Assembly (NCBI RefSeq): GCF_009932355.1 | Contig: NZ_LEKU01000010.1 | Span: forward strand, 31,344-95,343 | Direction of reading: 5' to 3' | From: Riemerella anatipestifer_E | Lineage (GTDB): Bacteria > Bacteroidota > Bacteroidia > Flavobacteriales > Weeksellaceae | Length of the DNA: 64,000 nt | Shown here: positions 7,609 through 15,991 of the stretch, piece by piece | Numbering within the stretch: the first letter of the stretch is position 1 | Layout of the letters: each line of letters opens with the position of its first letter | Notes under the pieces: model-generated | What the model saw: the letters and a program-made list of their open reading frames with translations, nothing else | Told to the model about the DNA's origin: nothing | Database searches by the model: none | Translations under genes and position numbers: made by a program

Positions 7609-8832
7609 ATGTATTCGGTAATAGATATAGAGAGTAATGGTGGTGCATTCCGAGAGGAGTGTATTATAGAGGTCGCTATCTATCGTTATGATGGGCATAA
7701 GATAGTAGACCAATTTATCTCTATGGTAAATCCAGAAGCCGATATTTCTCATTTTGTGCAAAAACTGACAGGCATCACGCCTAAAATGGTTAAAACTGCT
7801 CCCAAGTTCCACGAAATTGCCAAAAGAATTATAGAAATCACCGAGGGGAGCACCTTAGTAGGGCATAATGTAGATTTTGATTATAGAATGTTGAGGCAAT
7901 CTTTTAAGAGGTTGGGCTATCATTTCAGTATAGAAACATTAGACACAATACCTTTAGCCAAAAAACTTATTCCTAATGAAGAAAGTTATTCTTTGGGGAA
8001 ATTGGTAAAATCTTTAGGAATACCTTTAGCAGAGCATCACAGGGCAAGTAGTGATGCTAGAGCAACGCTGGACCTTTTTAAACTGCTAATGACTAAGGAT
8101 AAAGATAACGAGATTATCCAATCCCATTTTGAGGAAGCTAATGCAAAAACCTACCTCAATAAAGTTAAAACACTTACCCAAGATTTACCAGCAGAACGAG
8201 GGATTATTTATTTCCAAGATGCTGAAGGTAAGGTCATTTTATCCGAGGCTACAGATGGTATTTATAAGTTTGCGAAGAAGGTATTTAATGCTAAATCTAA
8301 AAAGTGGCAAAAAATACAAAACGAAGTAGAACAGATTTCCTATGAACTAGTGGCGTCAGAGTTGTTTGCAAAGCTGATTATGAATACTAAAGGTCTTACC
8401 AAAACGATACATTTGCCGTATGGACTTTTTTTTGAAAATGATGAATGGTTAGTCAAACGAGTGCGTAGAGATATGCCGTTATTGCCTATGATTAAATTTA
8501 AAACCCATTCGCAGGGGAGAAAGGTGCTTAATTTTATTAAAAATCACGAAGTTTTAAACCACAAAGAAACTCTTGAACAGTTTTTAAGTTTTAAAGATAA
8601 AAATATCCTTCTTACAGGACAGGGCAGGACGAGAGGCGAAAAATCGTTTTTGTTGATAGAAAAAGGGCAAGTGTCGGGCTATGGATTTTACGATTGGTAC
8701 CACCAAATAAGCACTTACGATAAACTTTCGAAGTTAAAAATAAAAGTAGACAAAGTTTCCTCTGATTTGAAAAACGAAATAAAGTTAGCCCTGCTCAGAA
8801 ATGAGTTTAAAACACAAGAGATTCCTAGCTAA
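7609..8832 (+). CDS. DnaQ-like 3'-5' exonuclease fused to a degenerate UvrC-type GIY-YIG domain
   Basis: The 407-residue protein starts with a DEDDh exonuclease domain: motif I DIE (Asp6, Glu8), motif II GHNVDFDY (Asp89 or Asp91), and motif III HHRASSDA (His144, Asp149). After a linker, residues 198-280 align in pattern with the GIY-YIG module of UvrC/Cho-type proteins. However, the signature is GIIYFQDAEGKVILSEA, where an active enzyme would have GVYxF...YVGK, so the second nuclease is probably inactive. The C-terminus has GQGRTRGEKSFLLIEKGQ, typical of this family. Likely role: DNA repair or proofreading exonuclease. The start ATG is close to a TAAATTTG box near 7535. Confidence 0.85.
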   Translation: MYSVIDIESNGGAFREECIIEVAIYRYDGHKIVDQFISMVNPEADISHFVQKLTGITPKMVKTAPKFHEIAKRIIEITEGSTLVGHNVDFDYRMLRQSFKRLGYHFSIETLDTIPLAKKLIPNEESYSLGKLVKSLGIPLAEHHRASSDARATLDLFKLLMTKDKDNEIIQSHFEEANAKTYLNKVKTLTQDLPAERGIIYFQDAEGKVILSEATDGIYKFAKKVFNAKSKKWQKIQNEVEQISYELVASELFAKLIMNTKGLTKTIHLPYGLFFENDEWLVKRVRRDMPLLPMIKFKTHSQGRKVLNFIKNHEVLNHKETLEQFLSFKDKNILLTGQGRTRGEKSFLLIEKGQVSGYGFYDWYHQISTYDKLSKLKIKVDKVSSDLKNEIKLALLRNEFKTQEIPS

Positions 8833-8863
8833 TATTTTCTTTCAGAGCTGAAAGTTAAATTCG

Positions 8864-8871
8864 TATTTTTG
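8864..8871 (+). promoter_or_regulatory. Candidate -7 box of recN
   Basis: TATTTTTG matches TAnnTTTG and lies 5 bases before the recN ATG, implying a very short leader. No clear -33 box is seen. Confidence 0.35.
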
Positions 8872-8876
8872 TACTT

Positions 8877-10526
8877 ATGCTAAATAAAATTTACATACAG
8901 AACTTTGCCCTTATAGATAAGCTAAGTCTAAATCTTAATAAAGGTTTGCAGGTTATTACAGGAGAAACGGGAGCTGGTAAATCTATTATTTTAGGAGCTT
9001 TAAGGCTGATTCTTGGTGAGAGAGCCGACCTAAAAGCCGTGGCAGACACAGAACAAAAAAGTGTTGTAGAGGCTGAGTTTGAAGTTTCTAACGACTTAAA
9101 ATCCTTTTTTGATGAGAATGATTTAGACTTTGAAAATTCCACCATCATTAGACGAGAAATTCTCCCAAGTGGCAAATCTAGGGCTTTTGTGAACGATGTT
9201 CCTGTAACATTAGATGTTCTTAAAAATTTGTCATCTAAGTTGGTGGATATACATTCGCAGTTTGAAACTTCGTTGTTATTTACGGAGGCTTATCAATTTA
9301 GAATTATAGATGGCATTGCACAAAATCAGTCTATTTTAGCAGAATATCAAAAGACTTTTTCGGCTTATCAGAATTTAAAGAAGGATTTAGAAGAAGCTCA
9401 AAATCATTTATCAGAAGGGCTTAAAGAGCGAGATTATAAATCTTTTCTACTCCAAGAATTAGAAGAATTAGCCTTAGATAAAATAGATTTTGAAGAGGTT
9501 AAAAACCAGTTGAACACACAAGAAAATGCGGAATTTATATCGGAGAATTTAGCTGCGGTGATTTCTCGTTTTCATCAAGAGGAGATTGGGGTATTAGATG
9601 CTTTGGCGGACGCTAAAACGAAACTGTATAGAGTATCGGAGGCTTCCTCTCAGTTTGATGAGGTGAGTCAGCGTTTAGAATCTGTATTTGAGGAGTTTAA
9701 AGATATTGTAAGCGAAGTAGAAAATCAGGCAGAAAAAATAGAAATGAATCCACATTTACTATCTGAACTTACAACGATAGTTAATAAAATCAATACACTA
9801 TTTGTAAAGCATCAAGTAGATACAGTGGAGGATTTGTTGGCTATTAAAAATAAACTGTCCGAAGAGCAAAATAGCTTTGATACATTAGAGCAGAAGATAG
9901 ATGATATTACTAAAAAGTTGGAACAATCTTTAGCTCAGTTAGAAGTGTTGTCAAAAGAATTGTCTTCAACTAGGATTAAAGCCAGCCTTGTGTTCAAAGA
10001 TAAAATAGAGCAACTGCTGAAACAATTAGGTCTGGAGAAAGCCAAGATAGAAGTTAGTCTTTCGGAGGCGGAAACATTTAATTCCTTTGGGAAAGAAAAC
10101 ATCAATATTTTATTTCAAGCCAATACAGGATTTCCGCTTAAACCTATACAGACGGCAATTTCTGGTGGAGAGCGTTCTAGAGTGATGCTGAGCGTTAAGA
10201 AAATAATGGCAGAAACAACAGCTTTACCAACTTTAATTCTTGACGAAATAGATACAGGTGTTTCTGGAAGGGTAGCTGAAGAAATAGGAAAGGTGATGAA
10301 AGAAATGGCCAAAGATATGCAACTGATAGTGATTACCCATTTAGCACAGGTAGCGGCTAAAGGACACCATAATTACAAAGTGGTTAAAAGCGAGGTGGAA
10401 GGCAGAACGCAGTCTAGAATTATCTTGTTGTCAGAAGATGAAAAACTACACGAGATAGCCCAGATTTTATCAGGAGCGAAGGTTACAGATGCTGCTCTAG
10501 AACAGGCTAAGGAGCTGATGAAATAA
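8877..10526 (+). CDS. recN: DNA repair protein RecN
   Basis: This is a 549-residue SMC-like ATPase of normal RecN length. Walker A is GETGAGKS (29-36), two central coiled-coil arms span roughly residues 150-370, the ABC signature is SGGERSR (from 429), and Walker B is LILDEIDTGVSG, followed by the H-loop in VITHLAQVAA. RecN acts early in recombinational repair of double-strand breaks, gathering broken ends. No SOS-like operator was recognised upstream. Confidence 0.95.
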   Translation: MLNKIYIQNFALIDKLSLNLNKGLQVITGETGAGKSIILGALRLILGERADLKAVADTEQKSVVEAEFEVSNDLKSFFDENDLDFENSTIIRREILPSGKSRAFVNDVPVTLDVLKNLSSKLVDIHSQFETSLLFTEAYQFRIIDGIAQNQSILAEYQKTFSAYQNLKKDLEEAQNHLSEGLKERDYKSFLLQELEELALDKIDFEEVKNQLNTQENAEFISENLAAVISRFHQEEIGVLDALADAKTKLYRVSEASSQFDEVSQRLESVFEEFKDIVSEVENQAEKIEMNPHLLSELTTIVNKINTLFVKHQVDTVEDLLAIKNKLSEEQNSFDTLEQKIDDITKKLEQSLAQLEVLSKELSSTRIKASLVFKDKIEQLLKQLGLEKAKIEVSLSEAETFNSFGKENINILFQANTGFPLKPIQTAISGGERSRVMLSVKKIMAETTALPTLILDEIDTGVSGRVAEEIGKVMKEMAKDMQLIVITHLAQVAAKGHHNYKVVKSEVEGRTQSRIILLSEDEKLHEIAQILSGAKVTDAALEQAKELMK

Positions 10527-10604
10527 AAAACAGATGTTTTAGTAAATTATGTTGTAACAAATCTGATGATTTTACTACTTATTGTTTAGAATAAAATTTT
10601 AATT

Positions 10605-11468
10605 ATGAAAAAAATAAATCTTTTAGTATTACTTCTTTTAGTGGGATTGTTTTCTGCACAGGAAGTTAATCGTTTCTTTTATGAAATGACTTTTAAGCCA
10701 AGCAAAGATTCTGCTAACAAGGTGGAAAAAGAGCTTACGGTATTAGATGTGTGGAAAGATAAATCGGTTTATAGAGATTATATGGCGGTTTCTCAAGATT
10801 CGCTGATGAAGGCTTTTATGGAACAAGTTAAGAAAACAGGTAATATGTTTGACCAAGAAAAATTTGGATTAAAACAAGGTAAATTTACTTATTCCATAGT
10901 AAAGCCTTACCCAATTAAAGAGGTGGCTTATGAAGACTTTATTTTGGAAAAAAAGTTTGTATATAAAGAGCCTGTAAAGCTAGATTGGAAAATAGAAACA
11001 GAAAAAGCAACCATAGAAAATTACTCTACACAAAAAGCAACCGCTTCTTTCGGTGGAAGAAATTGGATAGCTTGGTTTACTACAGATATTCCTTTTGCTG
11101 ATGGACCGTATAAATTTTATGGTTTACCGGGGCTTATTGTTAAAATAGAAGATACCCAAAACCATTATCAGTGGGTGCTTAAAGGAAATGAGAAACTTTC
11201 TGAAGAAAAAGCAACGCCATACTCTGAAAAAATGATGAAAGAATTTGGTATGGGGAATGGTATTGAGGTAACTCGCGAGAAGTTTGATAAAGCTTATCAA
11301 GCCTATAAACAAGACCCTTTTGCTTCTATCAAAACACATTTTAATAATCCGGCAATGAAAGAGTATAAACTTCCAGATGGTTCTTATTTTGTAGATAAAA
11401 TAAAAGAAGCAGAAGTGAAACTGAAAAAGTTTTTAAACGAAAATAATAATCCTATTGAACTAAAATAG
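10605..11468 (+). CDS. GLPGLI family secreted protein
   Basis: The 287-residue protein has a signal peptide (MKKINLLVLLLLVGLFSAQE) and the diagnostic motif GLPGLIVKIED (from about residue 173), which names the Bacteroidota-specific GLPGLI family. Upstream of the motif is the usual WIAWFTTDIPFADGPYKFY segment. The family is periplasmic or surface-associated and of unknown biochemical role, often one of several paralogues per genome. Only one copy is in this window. A terminator follows closely. Confidence 0.92.
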   Translation: MKKINLLVLLLLVGLFSAQEVNRFFYEMTFKPSKDSANKVEKELTVLDVWKDKSVYRDYMAVSQDSLMKAFMEQVKKTGNMFDQEKFGLKQGKFTYSIVKPYPIKEVAYEDFILEKKFVYKEPVKLDWKIETEKATIENYSTQKATASFGGRNWIAWFTTDIPFADGPYKFYGLPGLIVKIEDTQNHYQWVLKGNEKLSEEKATPYSEKMMKEFGMGNGIEVTREKFDKAYQAYKQDPFASIKTHFNNPAMKEYKLPDGSYFVDKIKEAEVKLKKFLNENNNPIELK

Positions 11469-11496
11469 GCTTTTGCTAAGAAAGTAAAATTAGAAG

Positions 11497-11531
11497 AGCA
11501 GTACATATAGTTTATTTGTACTGCTTTTTTG
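11497..11531 (+). terminator. Rho-independent terminator after GLPGLI gene
   Basis: A perfect 8-bp stem (AGCAGTAC, 11497-11504, with GTACTGCT, 11518-11525) is followed by a T tract. Confidence 0.82.
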
Positions 11532-11557
11532 TGGGATGTAGAATGTATGAAATTTAT

Positions 11558-11565
11558 TAAATTTG
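11558..11565 (+). promoter_or_regulatory. Candidate -7 box
   Basis: TAAATTTG matches TAnnTTTG, about 20 bases before the ATG of the beta-barrel gene and after the preceding terminator. The -33 box is not clear. Confidence 0.35.
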
Positions 11566-11584
11566 CTCCATAAAAATTAGACCT

Positions 11585-12148
11585 ATGAAAAAAATATTTA
11601 TGTTTTTGAGTTTTATCTGCTTTGCTTGTTTTGTTCAGGCTCAGACGGATTCGTTAAGTACTAAACCTAAGCCAATCACTTCTATTAGGAGTAATGATGT
11701 TATGATTAGTCCTTTTCCTTTAATAGCTGGAGGAGCTATAAATGTTTCTTATGAGAGACTTATTGATGATAGTTCTGGTGTTGGTTTAGATATTATTTTA
11801 GGTTTAGGAGACATATCTGGTAATAGTCAATTTTCTCCTTATTACAGAAGATATTTTGGAAAAAAATATGCTTCAGGATTTTTTATAGAAGGTTTTCTTC
11901 CTATAACAACCTCTCGTGATGAGAAAATAGATTATTATTATAGTCCTTATAGTTACTCATTTTATCCTGTATATACAGAATCAACTAATACAACTATAGG
12001 TATAGGTTTTGGTATAGGGGGTAAGTGGGTAACGCGTAGTAATATCACTTTTGAAACAAGTATCGGTTTGGCAAGGAGATTTACTAAAGGAGAAATGGTA
12101 AGTCCTGTGGCAGGAAAGCTGATGTTAGGTGTAGGATATAGATTTTAG
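11585..12148 (+). CDS. Small outer-membrane beta-barrel-like protein
   Basis: The 187-residue protein has a clear signal peptide (MKKIFMFLSFICFACFVQAQ). The rest has alternating hydrophobic/polar strands rich in Gly and aromatic residues (for example GLDIILGLGDISG, TTIGIGFGIGGKWV) and ends in a beta-strand with terminal Phe (LGVGYRF), as expected of proteins inserted by the Bam machinery. Function is unknown; it resembles small DUF3575-type or OmpW-like barrels only in general pattern. It stands alone, between a terminator and a bidirectional terminator. Confidence 0.7.
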   Translation: MKKIFMFLSFICFACFVQAQTDSLSTKPKPITSIRSNDVMISPFPLIAGGAINVSYERLIDDSSGVGLDIILGLGDISGNSQFSPYYRRYFGKKYASGFFIEGFLPITTSRDEKIDYYYSPYSYSFYPVYTESTNTTIGIGFGIGGKWVTRSNITFETSIGLARRFTKGEMVSPVAGKLMLGVGYRF

Positions 12149-12173
12149 TAGTGTTTGTTAAATACAAATAAAA

Positions 12174-12200
12174 AAAGCCTCAAAATTTTTGAGGCTTTCT
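12174..12200. terminator. Bidirectional terminator between convergent genes
   Basis: The stem AAAGCCTCAAAA / TTTTGAGGCTTT (12174-12198) is flanked by A and T runs and sits between the convergent barrel gene (stop at 12148) and metallopeptidase gene (stop at 12212). Confidence 0.8.
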
Positions 12201-12211
12201 ATTTATGATTT

Positions 12212-12895
12212 TTAATCTCTCCTCTCCATTAGCATAGAAGCAAAATAAATTAGCTGAGCTAATGAGCCTAACGCTGCAACTACATAAGTTCTAGCAGCCC
12301 ATTTTAGAGAGTCTTCAGCACCAGCATATTCTTCTGTGGTTACAGTGCCTGTACTCTTTAACCATTTTAAAGCACGATTACTTGCATCGTACTCTACAGG
12401 GAGCGTAACGAATGCAAATAATGTTGTTATGGCAAATAGCACAACACCTATAGCTAATAGGGTTTTATTGCCACTTGCAGCCATTACTGCAATACCGCCT
12501 ATAAGGATAAATTGTAACAAGTTAGAACTGATATTAACGATAGGAACTAACTTAGAACGAAGTTGTAACATAGAATACCCTACGGCATGTTGTATGGCGT
12601 GTCCACACTCGTGGGCGGCAACGGCAGCGGCAGCGGCATTTCTCTGCATATAAACTGCTTCGGACAGATTTACCGTTTTGTTCATAGGGTTGTAATGGTC
12701 TGTAAGTTGCCCAGGTATAGAGACTACCTGAACATCATGTATGCCATTGTCTCTTAACATTTTTTCTGCCACTTCTTTACCAGAAAGCCCGTTACTGAGA
12801 ATTACTTTAGAGTAGTGATTAAACTTTGATTTTAACCTCGCCGAAACAAGCCAACTTACTAGAGTGATGATTCCTAAAATAATATAATAACCCAT
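12212..12895 (-). CDS. Membrane zinc metallopeptidase (YugP-like, Zn_peptidase_2)
   Basis: The 227-residue protein has an N-terminal transmembrane segment, then the zinc-protease motif HECGH (95-99) preceded by an alanine run (NAAAAAVAA), and two or three hydrophobic segments after residue 110. This is the layout of the neutral zinc metallopeptidase family to which Bacillus YugP belongs. Substrate is unknown. Late residues (PVEYDASNRALKWL) include the conserved Glu/Asp region usual for the family. It is divergent from the GNAT-like gene at 12978. Confidence 0.9.
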   Translation of the reverse strand: MGYYIILGIITLVSWLVSARLKSKFNHYSKVILSNGLSGKEVAEKMLRDNGIHDVQVVSIPGQLTDHYNPMNKTVNLSEAVYMQRNAAAAAVAAHECGHAIQHAVGYSMLQLRSKLVPIVNISSNLLQFILIGGIAVMAASGNKTLLAIGVVLFAITTLFAFVTLPVEYDASNRALKWLKSTGTVTTEEYAGAEDSLKWAARTYVVAALGSLAQLIYFASMLMERRD

Positions 12896-12977
12896 AATAA
12901 TTTAATTTTTAGCCACTATTTAGAAAAAATTATGCCAAACTTTTATGTTATATTTGCTGTGAAAAAATGACCGAAAT

Positions 12978-14102
12978 ATGGCATCTATAGTAGTAAAAAA
13001 GGTAACTAACGATAACGAATTACAGGATTTCATAAAATTCCCAAACAAACTTTATAAAGAAAATCCCAACTATGTGCCACCACTTAACAACGATGAAAAG
13101 AATATTTGGAACGCTAAAGAAAACCCAGCTTTATCTTACTCTGATGCAGAACAATATTTAGCATATAGAAATGGAGAAGTTGTTGGGCGTATTGCACTTA
13201 TGGTTAATTATAAGGAAGAAAAGGAGTTAGGTGTTAAAAAGTTGCGTTTTGGGTGGCTGGATTTTATAGATGATATAGAGGTTTCAAAAGCATTGATGGA
13301 TAAAGCTATAGAAGTAGCTAAATCTAAAAATCTTCCCAAGATTGAAGGTCCAATGGGGTTTACTAATTTGGATAAAGCGGGTATGTTGATAAAAGGGTTT
13401 GACAAATTGGCAACTATGATAGGAATATATAATTTTGAATATTATCCCGCTCATTTAGAGGAACTTGGACTTAAAAAAGAAAAAGAATGGGTAGAGTTTG
13501 AAATTGATTTTCCAGAGCAACTGCCAGAAAAAGTAACCAAGTTTAGCGGTCTTATTAAAGAAAAATATAAGCTTAAGGTTCTTAGGTTTAATCATAAAAA
13601 AGAAATATTGCCTTTAGTAGAGCCTATGTTTAAATTACTTGATGAAACTTATAAGAATTTATCTACCTACACGCCGATTTCAGATGAGCAAATCAAGACT
13701 TATAAAGAGAAATATTTTGGTTTTATAGACAAAGATTATATCATTTGTATTTCTGATGAACATAATGATTTAATTGCTTTTGCTATCACAATGCCATCTT
13801 ATTCTAGAGCTTTGCAAAAGGCTAAAGGTAAGTTGCTTCCGTTTGGGTGGTGGCACTTTCTACAAGCAAGTAAGAAGAATGATAGAGCTAACTTTTACCT
13901 AATAGGCATTCGTCCAGATTACCAGCGTAGAGGAGTTACTTCTATTATCTTTGAAGAGATTTATAAAGTGTTTAAGAAGAAAGGGGTGAGGTTTTTAGAA
14001 ACCAATCCTGAGCTTGAAGAAAATAAAAATATTCAACTTTTGTGGCAGGATTATAATCCGGTTAATCACAAACGAAGAAGAACTTATTCATTAGACATTT
14101 AA
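12978..14102 (+). CDS. GNAT-fold acetyltransferase-like protein
   Basis: The 374-residue protein has an N-terminal half with YLAYRNGEVVGRIALMVN (an acetyltransferase-like strand pair) and GPMGFTNLDKAGML, and a C-terminal GNAT-type acetyl-CoA loop LIGIRPDYQRRGVTSIIFEEI (about 308-328). The length suggests two tandem GNAT folds, of which the second has the better conserved cofactor loop. No substrate can be named. A TATATTTG box at 12949-12956 suits a promoter, and the small membrane-protein gene starts 10 bases after the stop codon. Confidence 0.7.
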   Translation: MASIVVKKVTNDNELQDFIKFPNKLYKENPNYVPPLNNDEKNIWNAKENPALSYSDAEQYLAYRNGEVVGRIALMVNYKEEKELGVKKLRFGWLDFIDDIEVSKALMDKAIEVAKSKNLPKIEGPMGFTNLDKAGMLIKGFDKLATMIGIYNFEYYPAHLEELGLKKEKEWVEFEIDFPEQLPEKVTKFSGLIKEKYKLKVLRFNHKKEILPLVEPMFKLLDETYKNLSTYTPISDEQIKTYKEKYFGFIDKDYIICISDEHNDLIAFAITMPSYSRALQKAKGKLLPFGWWHFLQASKKNDRANFYLIGIRPDYQRRGVTSIIFEEIYKVFKKKGVRFLETNPELEENKNIQLLWQDYNPVNHKRRRTYSLDI

Positions 14103-14112
14103 GGCATTTTCA

Positions 14113-14292
14113 ATGAAAAAACAACTTTATTTCTATGCGATTTTAATTATCGCATTTGTATTATATAATACCGTTTTTAAAGTCGAAGACGATAGGGTGA
14201 ACGCTATCGTTAATATTACCTTTGCAAGTGTTCTGTTTTTGTATATTGCTTATATCGCTTGGGTGATATTAAAGAAAATGAAAAATAGATAA
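14113..14292 (+). CDS. Small two-helix membrane protein
   Basis: This open frame of 59 codons starts with ATG at 14113 and stops with TAA at 14290-14292. The product begins MKKQLYFYAILIIAFVLYNT, has a short charged linker (KVEDDRVN) and a second hydrophobic helix (about 31-53), and ends in KKMKNR. Two clean transmembrane segments, a positive C-terminus and a start only 10 bases after the GNAT-like gene support a real, co-transcribed gene. No function recognised. It lies between that gene and the nuo operon. Confidence 0.65.
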   Translation: MKKQLYFYAILIIAFVLYNTVFKVEDDRVNAIVNITFASVLFLYIAYIAWVILKKMKNR

Positions 14293-14385
14293 AATAGCTA
14301 TTTAAAATAATTCTAAATTAACTAAATATAAGTTATTTTGCTTTTAAAAAGGAGGTGGCTTTTTTAGTTTTAAGGTTTAATTTCT

Positions 14386-14393
14386 TAGCTTTG
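14386..14393 (+). promoter_or_regulatory. Probable -7 box of the nuo operon promoter
   Basis: TAGCTTTG matches TAnnTTTG, with a T-rich TTTTTAG stretch about 19-20 bases upstream as a weak -33 box. It lies 22 bases before the nuoA ATG. No other comparable promoter is seen within the operon. Confidence 0.5.
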
Positions 14394-14415
14394 CAGGTCA
14401 AGAATTAAAGTTATT

Positions 14416-14781
14416 ATGAGTATTCCAGAAAATTATATTCCAATTTTAATACAAGCTGCTGTAGGCTTGGGGTTTGTGTTGATTTCTTTGGTAGCTTCTC
14501 ATTATTTGGGACCTAGGCTTAATGGCGGAGTTAAAGATGATGCCTTTGAGTGTGGGGTAGAGATTGAAGGAGATGCTAGAACACCATTCTCTGTTAAGTA
14601 TTTTCTTACAGCTATTTTATTTGTTTTATTTGATATAGAAATAGTTTTTTTCTACCCTTATGCGGTTAACTTTAGGGAGTTTGGGGTAGAAGGCTTTTTA
14701 GCTGTTCTTACATTTGTAGCAGTATTTTTTATCGGATTTTTCTATGTTCTTAAAAGAGGAGCTTTAGATTGGGATAAGTAA
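14416..14781 (+). CDS. nuoA: NADH-quinone oxidoreductase subunit A
   Basis: The 121-residue protein has three transmembrane helices and the family signature FECGVE in the first loop, followed by FSVKYFLTAILFVLFDIEIVFFYPYA. NuoA is a membrane-arm subunit of proton-pumping complex I at the junction with the peripheral arm. It is the first gene of a complete nuoA-N operon running to 27579. Confidence 0.96.
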   Translation: MSIPENYIPILIQAAVGLGFVLISLVASHYLGPRLNGGVKDDAFECGVEIEGDARTPFSVKYFLTAILFVLFDIEIVFFYPYAVNFREFGVEGFLAVLTFVAVFFIGFFYVLKRGALDWDK

Positions 14782-14824
14782 GAATGTTTAAGTAACTATT
14801 ATATTTAAAAATTAGAAAAACGAG

Positions 14825-15379
14825 ATGTCTAATAAACCTATTATAAAAACAGATGCACCAGCTCCTCCAGGATATTCAGGAGAGGGGTTCTTTGCAACAA
14901 AATTAAGTAGCCTTATAGGAATGGCACGTTCTTATTCCTTATGGCCACTACCATTTGCAACTTCTTGTTGTGGTATTGAGTTTATGGCAATGGCGATGCC
15001 TACTTATGATATGGCAAGATTCGGTGCAGAAAGAATGTCTTTCTCTCCAAGACAAGCAGATTGTCTTTTGGTTTGCGGAACTATATCTAAAAAATTAGCA
15101 CCTGTACTTAAGCAAGTTTACTCTCAGATGGCAGAACCTAAATGGGTAATAGCGGTGGGAGCTTGTGCAAGTAGCGGTGGTATTTTTGATACTTATTCGG
15201 TACTACAAGGTATAGATAAAATTATACCTGTAGATGTATATGTGCCAGGGTGTCCGCCTAGACCAGAGCAGATATTAGAAGGGTTTATGCAGGTTCAGGC
15301 ATTGGCACAGAGTGAAAGTCTTAGAAGAAGAGATATGCCAGAATATAAGGCATTGTTAGAAAGCTACGGTGTTAAATAA
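14825..15379 (+). CDS. nuoB: NADH-quinone oxidoreductase subunit B
   Basis: The 184-residue protein carries the ligands of the terminal [4Fe-4S] cluster N2: the tandem cysteines Cys48-Cys49 (SCCGIEF), Cys114 (GACASSGG) and Cys143 (VPGCPPRPE). It sits in the peripheral arm and passes electrons to quinone. Confidence 0.97.
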   Translation: MSNKPIIKTDAPAPPGYSGEGFFATKLSSLIGMARSYSLWPLPFATSCCGIEFMAMAMPTYDMARFGAERMSFSPRQADCLLVCGTISKKLAPVLKQVYSQMAEPKWVIAVGACASSGGIFDTYSVLQGIDKIIPVDVYVPGCPPRPEQILEGFMQVQALAQSESLRRRDMPEYKALLESYGVK

Positions 15380-15461
15380 ATTGAGATAATTTGAAATTGA
15401 GAGCTAGATTATCAAAAAATTAAAGAAGTTAAATCATTGTCAAATTATCATATAAAAAGAT

Positions 15462-15956
15462 ATGAACAACGAATTTGTTTTAGAGGCCATAAATAGAGAA
15501 TTTCCAGAAGCGGTATTGTCAGTTTCTGAGCCTCATGGTCTGTTAACATTAGAGGTAAAAAAAGAAGAGGTAAAAAAACTTATTCATCATCTAAAAGATT
15601 CTTCTTTAGAAATAGGTTTTCTTACAGATATATGTGGTATCCATTATCCTCAAGATAAGGCTAAGGAACTAGGAGTTATCTATCATCTTCATAATATGAA
15701 GACTAATTTTAGAGTTCGTCTAAAAGTGTTTATGCCGATAGAAGAAGCAGAGGTAGATACCATTTCAGATTTATATTCAGGAGCTAACTGGATGGAGAGA
15801 GAAACATTTGATTTTTACGGTATTAGATTTAAGGGACACCCTGATTTAAGAATTATCTTAAACGACCCAGATATGGGCTACCACCCAATGCTTAAACAGT
15901 ACCGTTTAGAAGATGGTACTAGAGAGGATAAAGATGATAAAATGTTTGGTAGATAG
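15462..15956 (+). CDS. nuoC: NADH-quinone oxidoreductase subunit C
   Basis: The 164-residue protein is the 30-kDa subunit homologue, with the signature ANWMERETFDFYGIRFKGHP (residues 107-126) followed by RIILNDPDM. It is a separate gene, not fused to nuoD as in enterobacteria. The 82-bp spacer before it is AT-rich, with no evident signal. It is a peripheral-arm subunit. Confidence 0.95.
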   Translation: MNNEFVLEAINREFPEAVLSVSEPHGLLTLEVKKEEVKKLIHHLKDSSLEIGFLTDICGIHYPQDKAKELGVIYHLHNMKTNFRVRLKVFMPIEEAEVDTISDLYSGANWMERETFDFYGIRFKGHPDLRIILNDPDMGYHPMLKQYRLEDGTREDKDDKMFGR

Positions 15957-15991
15957 AACTATTGGATATTTTACCCAAAATAAAATGAATT

